From Chloroflexota bacterium (lineage in GTDB: Bacteria; Chloroflexota; Dehalococcoidia; SHYB01; JACPQI01): a stretch of 11,726 bases of DNA. The stretch is taken from assembly GCA_016190545.1 (NCBI GenBank), contig JACPQI010000194.1, forward strand, positions 1 through 11,726, given 5' to 3'. Position 1 is the stretch's first letter; every line of letters starts with the position of its first letter. Both the position numbers and the translations under genes were made by a program. Positions 1 through 6,350 of the stretch are shown one piece after another. The notes below the pieces were generated by a model. The model worked only from the letters and a program-made list of their open reading frames with translations, did no database searches and had not been told where the DNA came from.

Positions 1-51
1 GACGCCGTCCATGTCAAAGATGACGGCCTCTATTCGGGTTGTCGCGCTCAC
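1..51 (-). CDS. HAD-family hydrolase, N-terminal fragment (cut by window edge)
   Basis: Read on the minus strand from a GTG at 51, the 17 codons give MSATTRIEAVIFDMDGV. This has the form of haloacid dehalogenase (HAD) motif I: a hydrophobic beta-strand followed by DxDGV, in which the first Asp would be the phosphorylated nucleophile. HAD proteins of this kind are usually phosphatases or phosphoglucomutases. The rest of the gene lies outside the window, so no substrate can be given. The gene is divergent from the carbamate kinase. A TACAAT box on the minus strand (60-65) lies only about 8 bases before the GTG, and no Shine-Dalgarno is visible, so a leaderless mRNA is possible. A TTG at 75 is an alternative in-frame start. 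The family call rests on one motif only. Confidence 0.6.
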   Translation of the reverse strand, partial: MSATTRIEAVIFDMDGV

Positions 52-116
52 GAGGGGAGATTGTACTAGCGGCAAGGGATGAAGGACAAGTGACGAGGGC
101 AGCGTACAATAGGAGG
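52..116. promoter_or_regulatory. Divergent promoter region with 7-bp inverted repeat
   Basis: ATTGTAC at 60-66 and GTACAAT at 104-110 form a perfect 7-bp inverted repeat with a 37-base spacer. Each arm contains TACAAT in the outward-facing orientation, one substitution from the sigma-70 -10 consensus TATAAT. Each box is about 6-8 bases from the start codon it faces (ATG 117 on plus, GTG 51 on minus). No good -35 element is visible on either side. The arms may be two -10 boxes, one operator, or both. Confidence 0.4.
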
Positions 117-1052
117 ATGAAGCAGATAGCTGTGGTGGCGCTCGGCGGGAACGCGCTTCTGCGTCGTGGCGAGGAGCCGACGGTGGCGCGCCAGTTCCGC
201 CGGGCGGCGGCGGCCATGGGCCACGTCGCCACGCTGGCGGCGCGCCGATGGTCGTTGGTGGTCACGCACGGCAACGGGCCCCAGGTAGGCAATATCCTCA
301 TCCGAGTGGAGGCGGCCCTGGGCAAGGCGTACACGTTGCCGCTCTCGATGTGCGTGGCGGAATCGCAAGGCGAGATCGGGTACGTCATCGAGCAAAGCTT
401 GCACAACCAGCTCCAGGTACGCGGCCTCAAGCGGCCTGTCGTGGGTCTCCTGACTCAGGTGCTGGTGGACCGCCGCGACCCGGCGTTCAAGGACCCGACC
501 AAACCCATCGGACCTTTCTATAGCGGGCGGCAGGCGGCCCTGTTGCGACGCAAGGGCTTTCACCTCGCCCAGGTGGACAAAGCCGCCTGGAGGCGGGTGG
601 TGCCTTCGCCACAGCCGCTGGGTATCGTCGAGGCCGACACGGTGCGCACGTTGCTGCGGCAGGGAGTGATCGTGATCGCGGCGGGTGGCGGTGGCATCCC
701 GGTGACGCAAGAGGACGGGCGGCTCAAAGGCGTGGACGCGGTCATCGACAAAGACCTGGCCTCGGCCTGTCTGGCGAAGAGCATCGGCGCGGAGTTGCTG
801 CTCATCCTGACGGACGTGCCGCGAGTGGCGCTCAACTTCGGGACGAACAAACAACAGGACATCCCGCTAATGACTGCGACCGAAGCGCGCCGCTACACGG
901 CGGAGGGGCACTTTCCGCCGGGCAGCATGGGGCCGAAGGTGGCGGCGGCCATCGACTTTGTGGAGCATGGCGGTGAGAAAGCCATCATCACCTGTCCGGA
1001 GCGGCTTCTGGCAGCCCTGAAGGGACGGCAGGGCACGCACATCACGCTGTAG
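117..1052 (+). CDS. arcC: Carbamate kinase
   Basis: The 311-residue product has the full length and motif order of carbamate kinase (amino acid kinase fold), which interconverts carbamoyl phosphate plus ADP with carbamate plus ATP in the cytoplasm. Visible landmarks are the N-terminal phosphate loop VVALGGNALL (6-15), THGNGPQVGN (50-59), the conserved AESQGEIGYVIEQ block (81-93), IVEADTVRTLL (170-180), the glycine-rich AAGGGGIPV (188-196), GVDAVIDKDLAS (205-216), the nucleotide-site strand ELLLILTDVP (226-235) and GSMGPKVAAAIDF (269-281). The ATG at 117 fits the family N-terminus. An AGGAGG directly abuts this ATG with no spacing, so it may not work as a ribosome binding site; a TACAAT box 6 bases before the ATG would give a leaderless message. 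A GTG at 90 is the next in-frame alternative. No arginine deiminase or ornithine carbamoyltransferase gene is adjacent, so the pathway (arginine, purine/allantoin or hydantoin-type carbamoyl catabolism) is undetermined. Confidence 0.95.
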   Translation: MKQIAVVALGGNALLRRGEEPTVARQFRRAAAAMGHVATLAARRWSLVVTHGNGPQVGNILIRVEAALGKAYTLPLSMCVAESQGEIGYVIEQSLHNQLQVRGLKRPVVGLLTQVLVDRRDPAFKDPTKPIGPFYSGRQAALLRRKGFHLAQVDKAAWRRVVPSPQPLGIVEADTVRTLLRQGVIVIAAGGGGIPVTQEDGRLKGVDAVIDKDLASACLAKSIGAELLLILTDVPRVALNFGTNKQQDIPLMTATEARRYTAEGHFPPGSMGPKVAAAIDFVEHGGEKAIITCPERLLAALKGRQGTHITL

Positions 1053-1163
1053 GCGCCCTCCCTTGTCAACCCCACGAGGGCCCAAGGCGCTCCACGGCCA
1101 AGAGACCTGGAACAACTCCCACCTTTTATGTCAATTGATACTGCTACTGCTGATGTTGTGCGG

Positions 1164-1187
1164 GTCGAGAGAGTGGCTCTCTGCGAC
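1164..1187. terminator. Strong hairpin between convergent genes, possible terminator
   Basis: GTCGAGAGAG, the loop TGG, then CTCTCTGCGAC form a 10-bp stem with a single bulged G. It lies between the 3' ends of the carbamate kinase (plus, ends 1052) and the regulator gene (minus, ends 1212), where a shared terminator would be expected. The following bases on the plus strand (GTTTCTG) are only weakly T-rich and the minus side has no T tract, so intrinsic termination is uncertain. A second, weaker pairing (GCCCTC at about 1056 with GAGGGC at about 1077) follows the kinase stop directly. The rest of 1053-1211 shows nothing I can call. Confidence 0.4.
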
Positions 1188-1211
1188 GTTTCTGGGATTG
1201 TGCTTCCAGCG

Positions 1212-2393
1212 CTACCGCTTTGTCGGCGTCTTCTGTGTATGTGTCAGCAGTGAATTGGGCTCTGGATCTATCTGGACAATGCGCTCTTCTTTGGAAAGAG
1301 ATGTCCCACCGCTCAGCTTAAGCACCAGCTCAGCCGACTCTCTCGCCGCCCGCTCAACCGGAATGTGGACGATGCGCAACTCAGGCTGGGCGGAGGAACG
1401 CATCCATGACGTCATCCAGCCGGGGCATCCCGGGGCAAGGACAGAGAACTTGCGCCGCGATGAACTCTGAGGAAGGTTCGCCGCCTGGATCAACGTAAAG
1501 GCGACGATTGGTGAGGGAGTGAAAACGAGGTCGGGCTGCTCTTCATCGAGAAATCGCTGTATGCGGTTGAGCAGCAGGTCATCATGGAAGGGGTCCATGG
1601 TAATTGGGGTAGAAAGACTTTTGACCACGTCCGGCGATTGGCCACTGTCCTTCAACGCGGCCTCAAATCCTGCCTTTCTTGAAGACTGGATCGTAACTCC
1701 GTCGTAGAAAACAATGCCGATTTTCCGAGGGCGATGGAGACACGCGTCCTGGCCGCCCCGATACCCAAGGTGATAGTCGTCCCAACTCACGTAGCCGGCG
1801 TTGTCCGGCAGCAAGCGGGGGCCTTCCTGGAAATACACTGTTGGGACCCCAAGTTGAGCGAACTGGAGGGCGACCGCATCGATCTCGGTTGTGCCTCTCC
1901 CGAACTTGGAGACAATAAGGCCAGCAGGCTGCAGGGATGGCACAAGGACCTGCAGATAGTGCCGACGCATCGCTGGGCTGCCGCAACAGTCCAGGACCAC
2001 GACCTCTCTACCCGCCTCGCTCAAGTTCTTGCGGACCAGCGTGGCCGCAACTTGCTGCAGTTCGCTCCGCAGGTCCCAGGCAACGATGACGAAGGCATCG
2101 TGCCGGATAGGCACGCGATGCAGGCCCAGGTAATTACGCGTGACGCTCTCGTCGAGGCCCCATGCGGTCAAAGCGTCTGCGAGGAGGTCGCGCAGGTGAG
2201 CAGGCGGGATACCGTGCTCTTCCAGGATTGTGACCAACCGTCCAAGCTTTTCTGGACTTGGCCTGCTGCGCCCAGAGCACCACGTATCAACAGCCTCCTT
2301 TGAAATCTGCAACGCATCAGCCAACGCCTGATGGCTTAGCCCTGCCGTTCGCAGGAGGCCCCCCAATATGGAAGAGGGTCGTTGTGTGCTCAT
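1212..2393 (-). CDS. XRE-like HTH plus LacI-type sensor domain transcriptional regulator (copy 1)
   Basis: The 393-residue protein begins with a helix-turn-helix of XRE/Cro type (about 11-60: LSHQALADALQISKEAVDTW then a leucine-rich helix), followed by a helical linker (about 61-97) and a periplasmic-binding-protein-like sensor domain of LacI/GalR type (about 100-370). In the sensor part the order of elements follows LacI proteins: FVIVAWDLRSE at the start, QFAQLGVPTVYFQE for the strand before the hinge, YVSWDDYHLGYRGG for the usual V..DN..GG motif, KIGIVFY, SRKAGFEAALKDSG, PDLVFTPSPIVAF, and RIVHIPVERAARESAELVLKL near the C-terminus. True LacI proteins have a different, shorter DNA-binding headpiece, so this is a domain swap. 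It is divergent from the CoA-transferase operon and probably controls it, and perhaps itself, in response to a small ligand. It is a clear paralog of 10528-11682, colinear without gaps over the first ~110 residues. The ribosome binding site is weak, but the start matches the paralog. Confidence 0.85.
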   Translation of the reverse strand: MSTQRPSSILGGLLRTAGLSHQALADALQISKEAVDTWCSGRSRPSPEKLGRLVTILEEHGIPPAHLRDLLADALTAWGLDESVTRNYLGLHRVPIRHDAFVIVAWDLRSELQQVAATLVRKNLSEAGREVVVLDCCGSPAMRRHYLQVLVPSLQPAGLIVSKFGRGTTEIDAVALQFAQLGVPTVYFQEGPRLLPDNAGYVSWDDYHLGYRGGQDACLHRPRKIGIVFYDGVTIQSSRKAGFEAALKDSGQSPDVVKSLSTPITMDPFHDDLLLNRIQRFLDEEQPDLVFTPSPIVAFTLIQAANLPQSSSRRKFSVLAPGCPGWMTSWMRSSAQPELRIVHIPVERAARESAELVLKLSGGTSLSKEERIVQIDPEPNSLLTHTQKTPTKR

Positions 2394-2598
2394 CTCAGAC
2401 CAAAAGCATGGTAAATAGTAATAGGTCTACAATGTAGTCTGGAAATCTGGTATCAGCGGTCTATTGTATCTGCCCATTGGAAGTGACTACACTGTAACAT
2501 TGGGCGGGAAAACCGTCAAACTTATCTGCGGCGGGATATGCTCCAACTTTTGAAGACGCCTGGACCATTGCGCATGATAGGGAGCGCACAGCAGCATA
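2394..2598. promoter_or_regulatory. Divergent control region with two similar palindromes
   Basis: This 205-base stretch separates the divergent regulator from the CoA-transferase operon. CTACAATGTAG at 2427-2437 is a perfect 5-bp-arm palindrome around one base. CTACACTGTAA at 2487-2497 is a near copy, with TACA/TGTA arms around C. Their centres are 60 bases apart. Between them is CTATTGTATC (2461-2470), whose reverse complement contains the -10-like TACAAT facing the regulator. Its first seven bases, CTATTGT, recur on the minus strand at 10427-10433 in the selenoprotein operon promoter. The palindromes are candidate operators for the adjacent HTH regulator. I see no convincing complete sigma-70 promoter for the plus-strand operon and no coding sequence. 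Confidence 0.45.
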
Positions 2599-3990
2599 GT
2601 GCTTCGTCTCCGGAATAGAAGTGAAGTGAGGTCAAGTAGCATTTCATCAACTGAGAACCCCAGTGTCGCTGCTGAGAGGCGAGCGGCCTGGGCGGCCAAG
2701 TATATTTCCCCTGAAGACGCAGTTGCAAAAGTCCGAAAGGGGATGAAGGTACTGTTCACGCCAGGACGGGAACCACGCACGCTGGGCAAGGCGTTAGCGG
2801 CGCGAAGGAACCTGGCAGGGGTGGAGGTCTTGCTGCCAGCGCCCCAGCATGATTTCGGGTGGTACCAACCGGAGGGGCCTTCGCCGTTCAGCGTGACCGT
2901 AGGGTACCCTACAGACCGGGCGCGCCCATTGGTGGACGCCAGGCGCTGCGACGTGCACTTCTATGGTCTGGTGCCGTTTCAGGAGATGGGCGACTGGGAC
3001 CGTCCCGACGTCCTTTTTACCGAGGTCTCGGAGCCGGACAGCCGGGGGTTTTGCAGCTTTGGCAACTCCGTGTGGAACAAGCCCAGGATGGTAAGGCAGG
3101 CGGGCCTTGTGATCGCTGAAGTGAACCCTAAGCTCATTCGGACCTTCGGTGACAACTTCGTCCATGCCTCCGAAATCGATTTCTTCGTTGAGCACCAGTT
3201 TACCGGCGCTCAGCCTGGGGCAGAGAGCCTGGCAGGACGGAGCAAAGCGGGTGAAGCACCGGCTTACCTCCGGGCGATTGCGCGTCATGTTGCCCAACTG
3301 CTCAAGGACGGCGACACGTTGCAAATCGGCGTAGGCCACGCGACGGAGAAGCTCCTCCAGCTTGGGATCCTGGACGGGCGCAACGACATGGGATTCCATT
3401 CCGAGGCTACCCCTCCGGGCCTGATCCCTCTCGTGCAACGCGGTATCGTGAACGGCGCTCGTAAGACATTGAATCCGGGGAGAGTGGTGATAACTTCTGT
3501 TGGCGGCGGCACCGCAGAGGACATGGCCTGGGTGGACCAGAACCCTCTGTTTCTCGTCGTTGACGTTGAATACCTGGCAGACATTCGAGTCATTTCAGCC
3601 CACGACAACATGGTGGCGATCAACAGCGCGCTCATGGTCGATCTCACGGGGCAAATTGCGGCTGAGACTGTGGGGAGACGCTTCCTCGCCCATGCCGGCG
3701 GCCAAATCGTCTTCGCATTCGGGGCTCGGTTGTCAAAAGGAGGCAGGGCGATGACGGTGTTGCCGGCGACCGCAGGGGGCGGCGCTCATTCAAGGATCGT
3801 TCCGGAGTTCCCTCCCGGAACAGTGGTGACGGTTCAGAGAAACTGTGCCGACATCGTGGTGACCGAGTTTGGCGTGGCGCATCTCAGGGGCAAGACGGTG
3901 CGTCAGCGGGCCAGGGCCCTGGTCGACATCGCTCACCCAGATTTTCGGCCTGCGCTTGCGAAAGCAGCTGACGAGCTTTATTGGCCATAG
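2599..3990 (+). CDS. Acetyl-CoA hydrolase / 4-hydroxybutyrate CoA-transferase family protein
   Basis: This protein (up to 463 residues) belongs to the class I CoA-transferase group that includes 4-hydroxybutyrate, acetate and succinyl CoA-transferases and acetyl-CoA hydrolases. Such enzymes move CoA between carboxylic acids through a glutamyl-CoA thioester. Diagnostic blocks are ISPEDAVAKVRKG (36-48), DVLFTEVSEPDSRGFCSFG (137-155), VIAEVNPKLIRTFGDNFVHASEIDFFVE (171-198), IGVGHATEKLL (243-253), DMGFHSEA (263-270), MVAINSALMVDLTGQIAAETVG (338-359), SKGGRAMTVLPAT (379-391), SRIVPEFPPGTVVT (398-411), VVTEFGVAHLRGK (420-432) and IAHPDFR (444-450). Glu269 is at the position I expect for the catalytic glutamate. 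The usual SGVGGQ segment reads AHAGGQ here. The start is uncertain: GTG 2599 gives about 35 residues before the domain, longer than usual, and GTG 2626 gives 26; neither has a well-spaced ribosome binding site. It is first in the operon, 49 bases before the crotonase, and probably activates the acid substrate. Confidence 0.88.
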   Translation: MLRLRNRSEVRSSSISSTENPSVAAERRAAWAAKYISPEDAVAKVRKGMKVLFTPGREPRTLGKALAARRNLAGVEVLLPAPQHDFGWYQPEGPSPFSVTVGYPTDRARPLVDARRCDVHFYGLVPFQEMGDWDRPDVLFTEVSEPDSRGFCSFGNSVWNKPRMVRQAGLVIAEVNPKLIRTFGDNFVHASEIDFFVEHQFTGAQPGAESLAGRSKAGEAPAYLRAIARHVAQLLKDGDTLQIGVGHATEKLLQLGILDGRNDMGFHSEATPPGLIPLVQRGIVNGARKTLNPGRVVITSVGGGTAEDMAWVDQNPLFLVVDVEYLADIRVISAHDNMVAINSALMVDLTGQIAAETVGRRFLAHAGGQIVFAFGARLSKGGRAMTVLPATAGGGAHSRIVPEFPPGTVVTVQRNCADIVVTEFGVAHLRGKTVRQRARALVDIAHPDFRPALAKAADELYWP

Positions 3991-4027
3991 CAGACAGGTT
4001 CGAGCAAGGAACAAAAAAGATTCAGAT

Positions 4028-4033
4028 AGGAGG
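4028..4033 (+). promoter_or_regulatory. Ribosome binding site deciding the crotonase start
   Basis: AGGAGG lies 6 bases before the GTG at 4040. This favours that GTG over far-upstream in-frame codons inside the preceding gene, and over the ATG at 4064. Confidence 0.7.
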
Positions 4034-4039
4034 AGTGCT

Positions 4040-5116
4040 GTGGTAAACAAAGTCGAAAGGGGCATGTACTACGACCCGAGGGGCCATTTCCTGTGGGACC
4101 CCGAACTAGACAAGAGCAAGCATCACATCATCTTCAAGAAGGACAAGCAGAAGCGGCGCGCAGACATCATCCTGAATAGGCCGGACAAACTCAACGCGCT
4201 GGAGCGGGCTGACCGCTGGGAGATGCTCCGTCTCATGGATGAGATTGAGGCGGATGACGATATCAAAGTAGTGGTCATCCGGGGCGAAGGGCCCTGCTTT
4301 TCCACCGGCGCTCACGCCGGCAACGTGGGGTTTGTCCACGGCATCCAGCAGGGCACGGCGGGGCAACGGCGGGCGCCGGAGCGGACGCGCCTTGCGGCCG
4401 ACCGGTTCATCTTCCAGACGTTCTACGAGCGCTGGCTAAACTTGCTCAAGCCGACCGTGGCCCAGGTCCACAGCTATGCACTCGGTTTCGGCATGTGGCT
4501 CACCCTGGCATCAGACATCACCATTGCCAGCGACGATGCGGTGTTCGGTCACCCGGCGTACCGCTGGGCAGGCGGCGCCGTCGACGGGCTCATCGCGCTC
4601 TGGTTTGAGACCATCGGCCTGAAGCGCGCCAAGAAGATGCTGCTCACGGGCAAGTACATAGAGGCGCAGGAGGCTTACGAGGCAGGCTTGGTGAGCGAGG
4701 TAGTCTCGCGCGACAAGCTGGACGAGCGAGTTGACCAGTACTGCAGGGCTATCGCTCTTGAGCCGCTCGATGGGCTGGTCGACACCAAGGTCTCCTTCGA
4801 GGCCGCTCACACCGCCCTTGGTATCCGCAACGGCATCACTGCCGGTTACATTATGCACAGTCTGAATAGCAACCTACGCTTCGAAGCGGACGAATGGAGC
4901 TACTTCCGCGACCGCAGGGACCGCGGTCTGAAGGATGCGATGGCGGAACGCGACCAGCGGTACGCCGACCTCCCGGGCTTTGGGTTCCCCTTCCGCGCAC
5001 ACGACAAGAGCACGACGCGGACGCATACGGCGGCGAAGCCGTACAAGACCTTCGATCCAAGCAAGGTGCCTTCTGAAGGTTCAGGCGGGCCGGCGAAAAA
5101 GGGGCTAGCTCCGTAG
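4040..5116 (+). CDS. Divergent enoyl-CoA hydratase/isomerase (crotonase) family protein
   Basis: From GTG 4040 the product is 358 residues, about 100 longer than typical crotonases. The core is clear: ADIILNRPDKLNAL (41-54), IKVVVIRGEGPCFSTGAHAGN (75-95, first oxyanion-hole strand), KPTVAQVHSYALGFGMWLTLASDITIASDDAVFGHPAY (137-174) and the EAQEAYEAGLVSEVV helix (208-222). Aligned with rat crotonase (GGGCE and FGQPE, carrying Glu144 and Glu164), the two catalytic glutamates become Trp153 and Ala173, so ordinary hydration of an enoyl-CoA is unlikely. The fold also supports isomerases, thioester hydrolases, dehalogenases and decarboxylases, and one of these chemistries is more likely. A 50-residue insert (95-136) includes a basic Gly/Arg stretch. 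The last ~38 residues are a low-complexity Thr/Lys/Pro/Gly tail. It is the second gene of the CoA operon, 49 bases after the CoA-transferase and 7 before the first CaiB gene. It must act on an acyl-CoA made by its neighbours; the substrate is unknown. Confidence 0.85.
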   Translation: MVNKVERGMYYDPRGHFLWDPELDKSKHHIIFKKDKQKRRADIILNRPDKLNALERADRWEMLRLMDEIEADDDIKVVVIRGEGPCFSTGAHAGNVGFVHGIQQGTAGQRRAPERTRLAADRFIFQTFYERWLNLLKPTVAQVHSYALGFGMWLTLASDITIASDDAVFGHPAYRWAGGAVDGLIALWFETIGLKRAKKMLLTGKYIEAQEAYEAGLVSEVVSRDKLDERVDQYCRAIALEPLDGLVDTKVSFEAAHTALGIRNGITAGYIMHSLNSNLRFEADEWSYFRDRRDRGLKDAMAERDQRYADLPGFGFPFRAHDKSTTRTHTAAKPYKTFDPSKVPSEGSGGPAKKGLAP

Positions 5117-5123
5117 ATTGATC

Positions 5124-6347
5124 ATGGAAGCGGGCAATGGAAAGGGCTTCCTCGCGGGGCTCCGCGTCATAGAGCTATGCGATATGGTCGCGGGGCCCTA
5201 TTGTGCGAGGTTGCTGGCAGACTTCGGGGCGACAGTCACGAAGGTTGAACCTCCGGGTGGAGGCGATGCCGCTCGCTGCCGCGGGCCGTTTTTTGACGGA
5301 CGCGCTCAGAGCGGGTCGAGCCTCGCGTTCCTCTACCTGAACGCCAACAAGAGGGGAGTGACGCTATCGCTGGACCACCCGGAGGGACAGGAGTTGTTCC
5401 GTCAACTGGTCAAGACGGCGGACGTTGTTGTCGAGGACCGCCCACCGGGACTGCTGGGTGAGGTTGGGTTAGGCTACGGCGCGCTCAGCCGCCTGAATCC
5501 AAGCCTCATCTGTCTCTCCCTTACACCGTTCGGACTGCAGGGACCATATGCAGGGTACAAAGCCTATCCGTTGAACACCTTCCACAGCGGTGGCGAGGGG
5601 CATGTCACCCCGGGGAACAGCCCGTTCCCTGAGCGGCCCCCGCTCAAGCTCGGTGGATATGCCAGCGAATACACCATCGGCGCAATGGCGGCTACATCTG
5701 TCCAGATTGCATTACTGAAGCGAGGGCGCTCGGGAGTTGGGGAACACATCGACCTGAGCAAGCAGCGTGTGCTGATGGCCATCTGTGGCGTGGAACTGCT
5801 ACGGTATCCGAACCAAGGTCATGTGATGACGAGAGCGACGAGAGGATACCGCCTTGCCGGGGTGTGCCGGTGCCGCGACGGGTACGTTGAGCTGACATTT
5901 CAGGGTGAAGAGCACTGGCGCGCCCTCAAGGAGATAATGGGCAGTCCTGAATGGGCTGAGAAGGCGGAATACGCCACCTTGGAGTCGCGGGAGCGGCATG
6001 CGACAGAGATCAACAAGCAATTAGAGGCGTGGCTCATGCAACACGATAAGGAGGAGCTGTATGCCCTCGCCCGCCAGAAGGGGATTCCGCTGGCCCCGTA
6101 CCGGAGAATAGACGAGGTAGCGCAGGCCAGGCAGTTGAAGGCTCGAGGGTTCTTTGCCACCCTCAGCGACCGCGACAAGGGCTCCATTCAATTCCCGTTC
6201 TTGCCGTTTCTCATAGCAGGCCATGAGGCGGCAGCCGTTGTGACACACGCTCCCGCTCTCGGCGAGCACAACGGACTTGTCTACGGTAAAGAGTTAAACC
6301 TCAACAATGAAGCGTTACGTAGACTGCAGGACGCAGGGGTTATCTAG
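5124..6347 (+). CDS. CaiB/BaiF (class III) CoA-transferase, subunit or paralog A with Glu in place of catalytic Asp
   Basis: The 407-residue protein has the class III CoA-transferase pattern: LAGLRVIELCDMVAGPYCARLLADFGATVTKVEPPGGGD near the N-terminus, FLYLNANKRGVTLSLDHPEG, VVVEDRPPGLL, GLGYGALSRLNPSLICLSLTPFG, and the SGVGEHIDLS strand at the dimer core. These enzymes transfer CoA between acids through an aspartyl-CoA anhydride/thioester. At the catalytic position the sequence reads KLGGYASEYTIG, with Glu182 where formyl-CoA transferase has Asp169. It follows the crotonase stop by 7 bases and precedes the second CaiB gene by 3, so the two CaiB products are translationally coupled and probably made in equal amounts. 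The ATG at 5124 was chosen; a TTG at 5118 is also in frame. The acceptor acid is not known. A heteromer with the next gene product is likely. Confidence 0.9.
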   Translation: MEAGNGKGFLAGLRVIELCDMVAGPYCARLLADFGATVTKVEPPGGGDAARCRGPFFDGRAQSGSSLAFLYLNANKRGVTLSLDHPEGQELFRQLVKTADVVVEDRPPGLLGEVGLGYGALSRLNPSLICLSLTPFGLQGPYAGYKAYPLNTFHSGGEGHVTPGNSPFPERPPLKLGGYASEYTIGAMAATSVQIALLKRGRSGVGEHIDLSKQRVLMAICGVELLRYPNQGHVMTRATRGYRLAGVCRCRDGYVELTFQGEEHWRALKEIMGSPEWAEKAEYATLESRERHATEINKQLEAWLMQHDKEELYALARQKGIPLAPYRRIDEVAQARQLKARGFFATLSDRDKGSIQFPFLPFLIAGHEAAAVVTHAPALGEHNGLVYGKELNLNNEALRRLQDAGVI

Positions 6348-6350
6348 GGC

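Noticed and set aside
66..854. Long minus-strand open frame opposite the carbamate kinase
   Set aside because: It is an Arg/His-rich product of GC-rich codon bias with no domain and is fully antisense to a clear enzyme gene.
1734..2303. Plus-strand open frame opposite regulator copy 1
   Set aside because: Antisense shadow with no recognisable motif; the opposite strand encodes a well-matched HTH/LacI-type protein. The similar frame at 10909-11496 opposite copy 2 is explained by the paralogy of the two regulators.
2794..3438. Minus-strand open frame opposite the CoA-transferase
   Set aside because: Antisense to conserved family blocks and without a start signal.
3869..4039. Upstream start for the crotonase inside the preceding gene
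   Set aside because: The region codes for the conserved C-terminus of the CoA-transferase in another frame; AGGAGG before GTG 4040 marks the true start.
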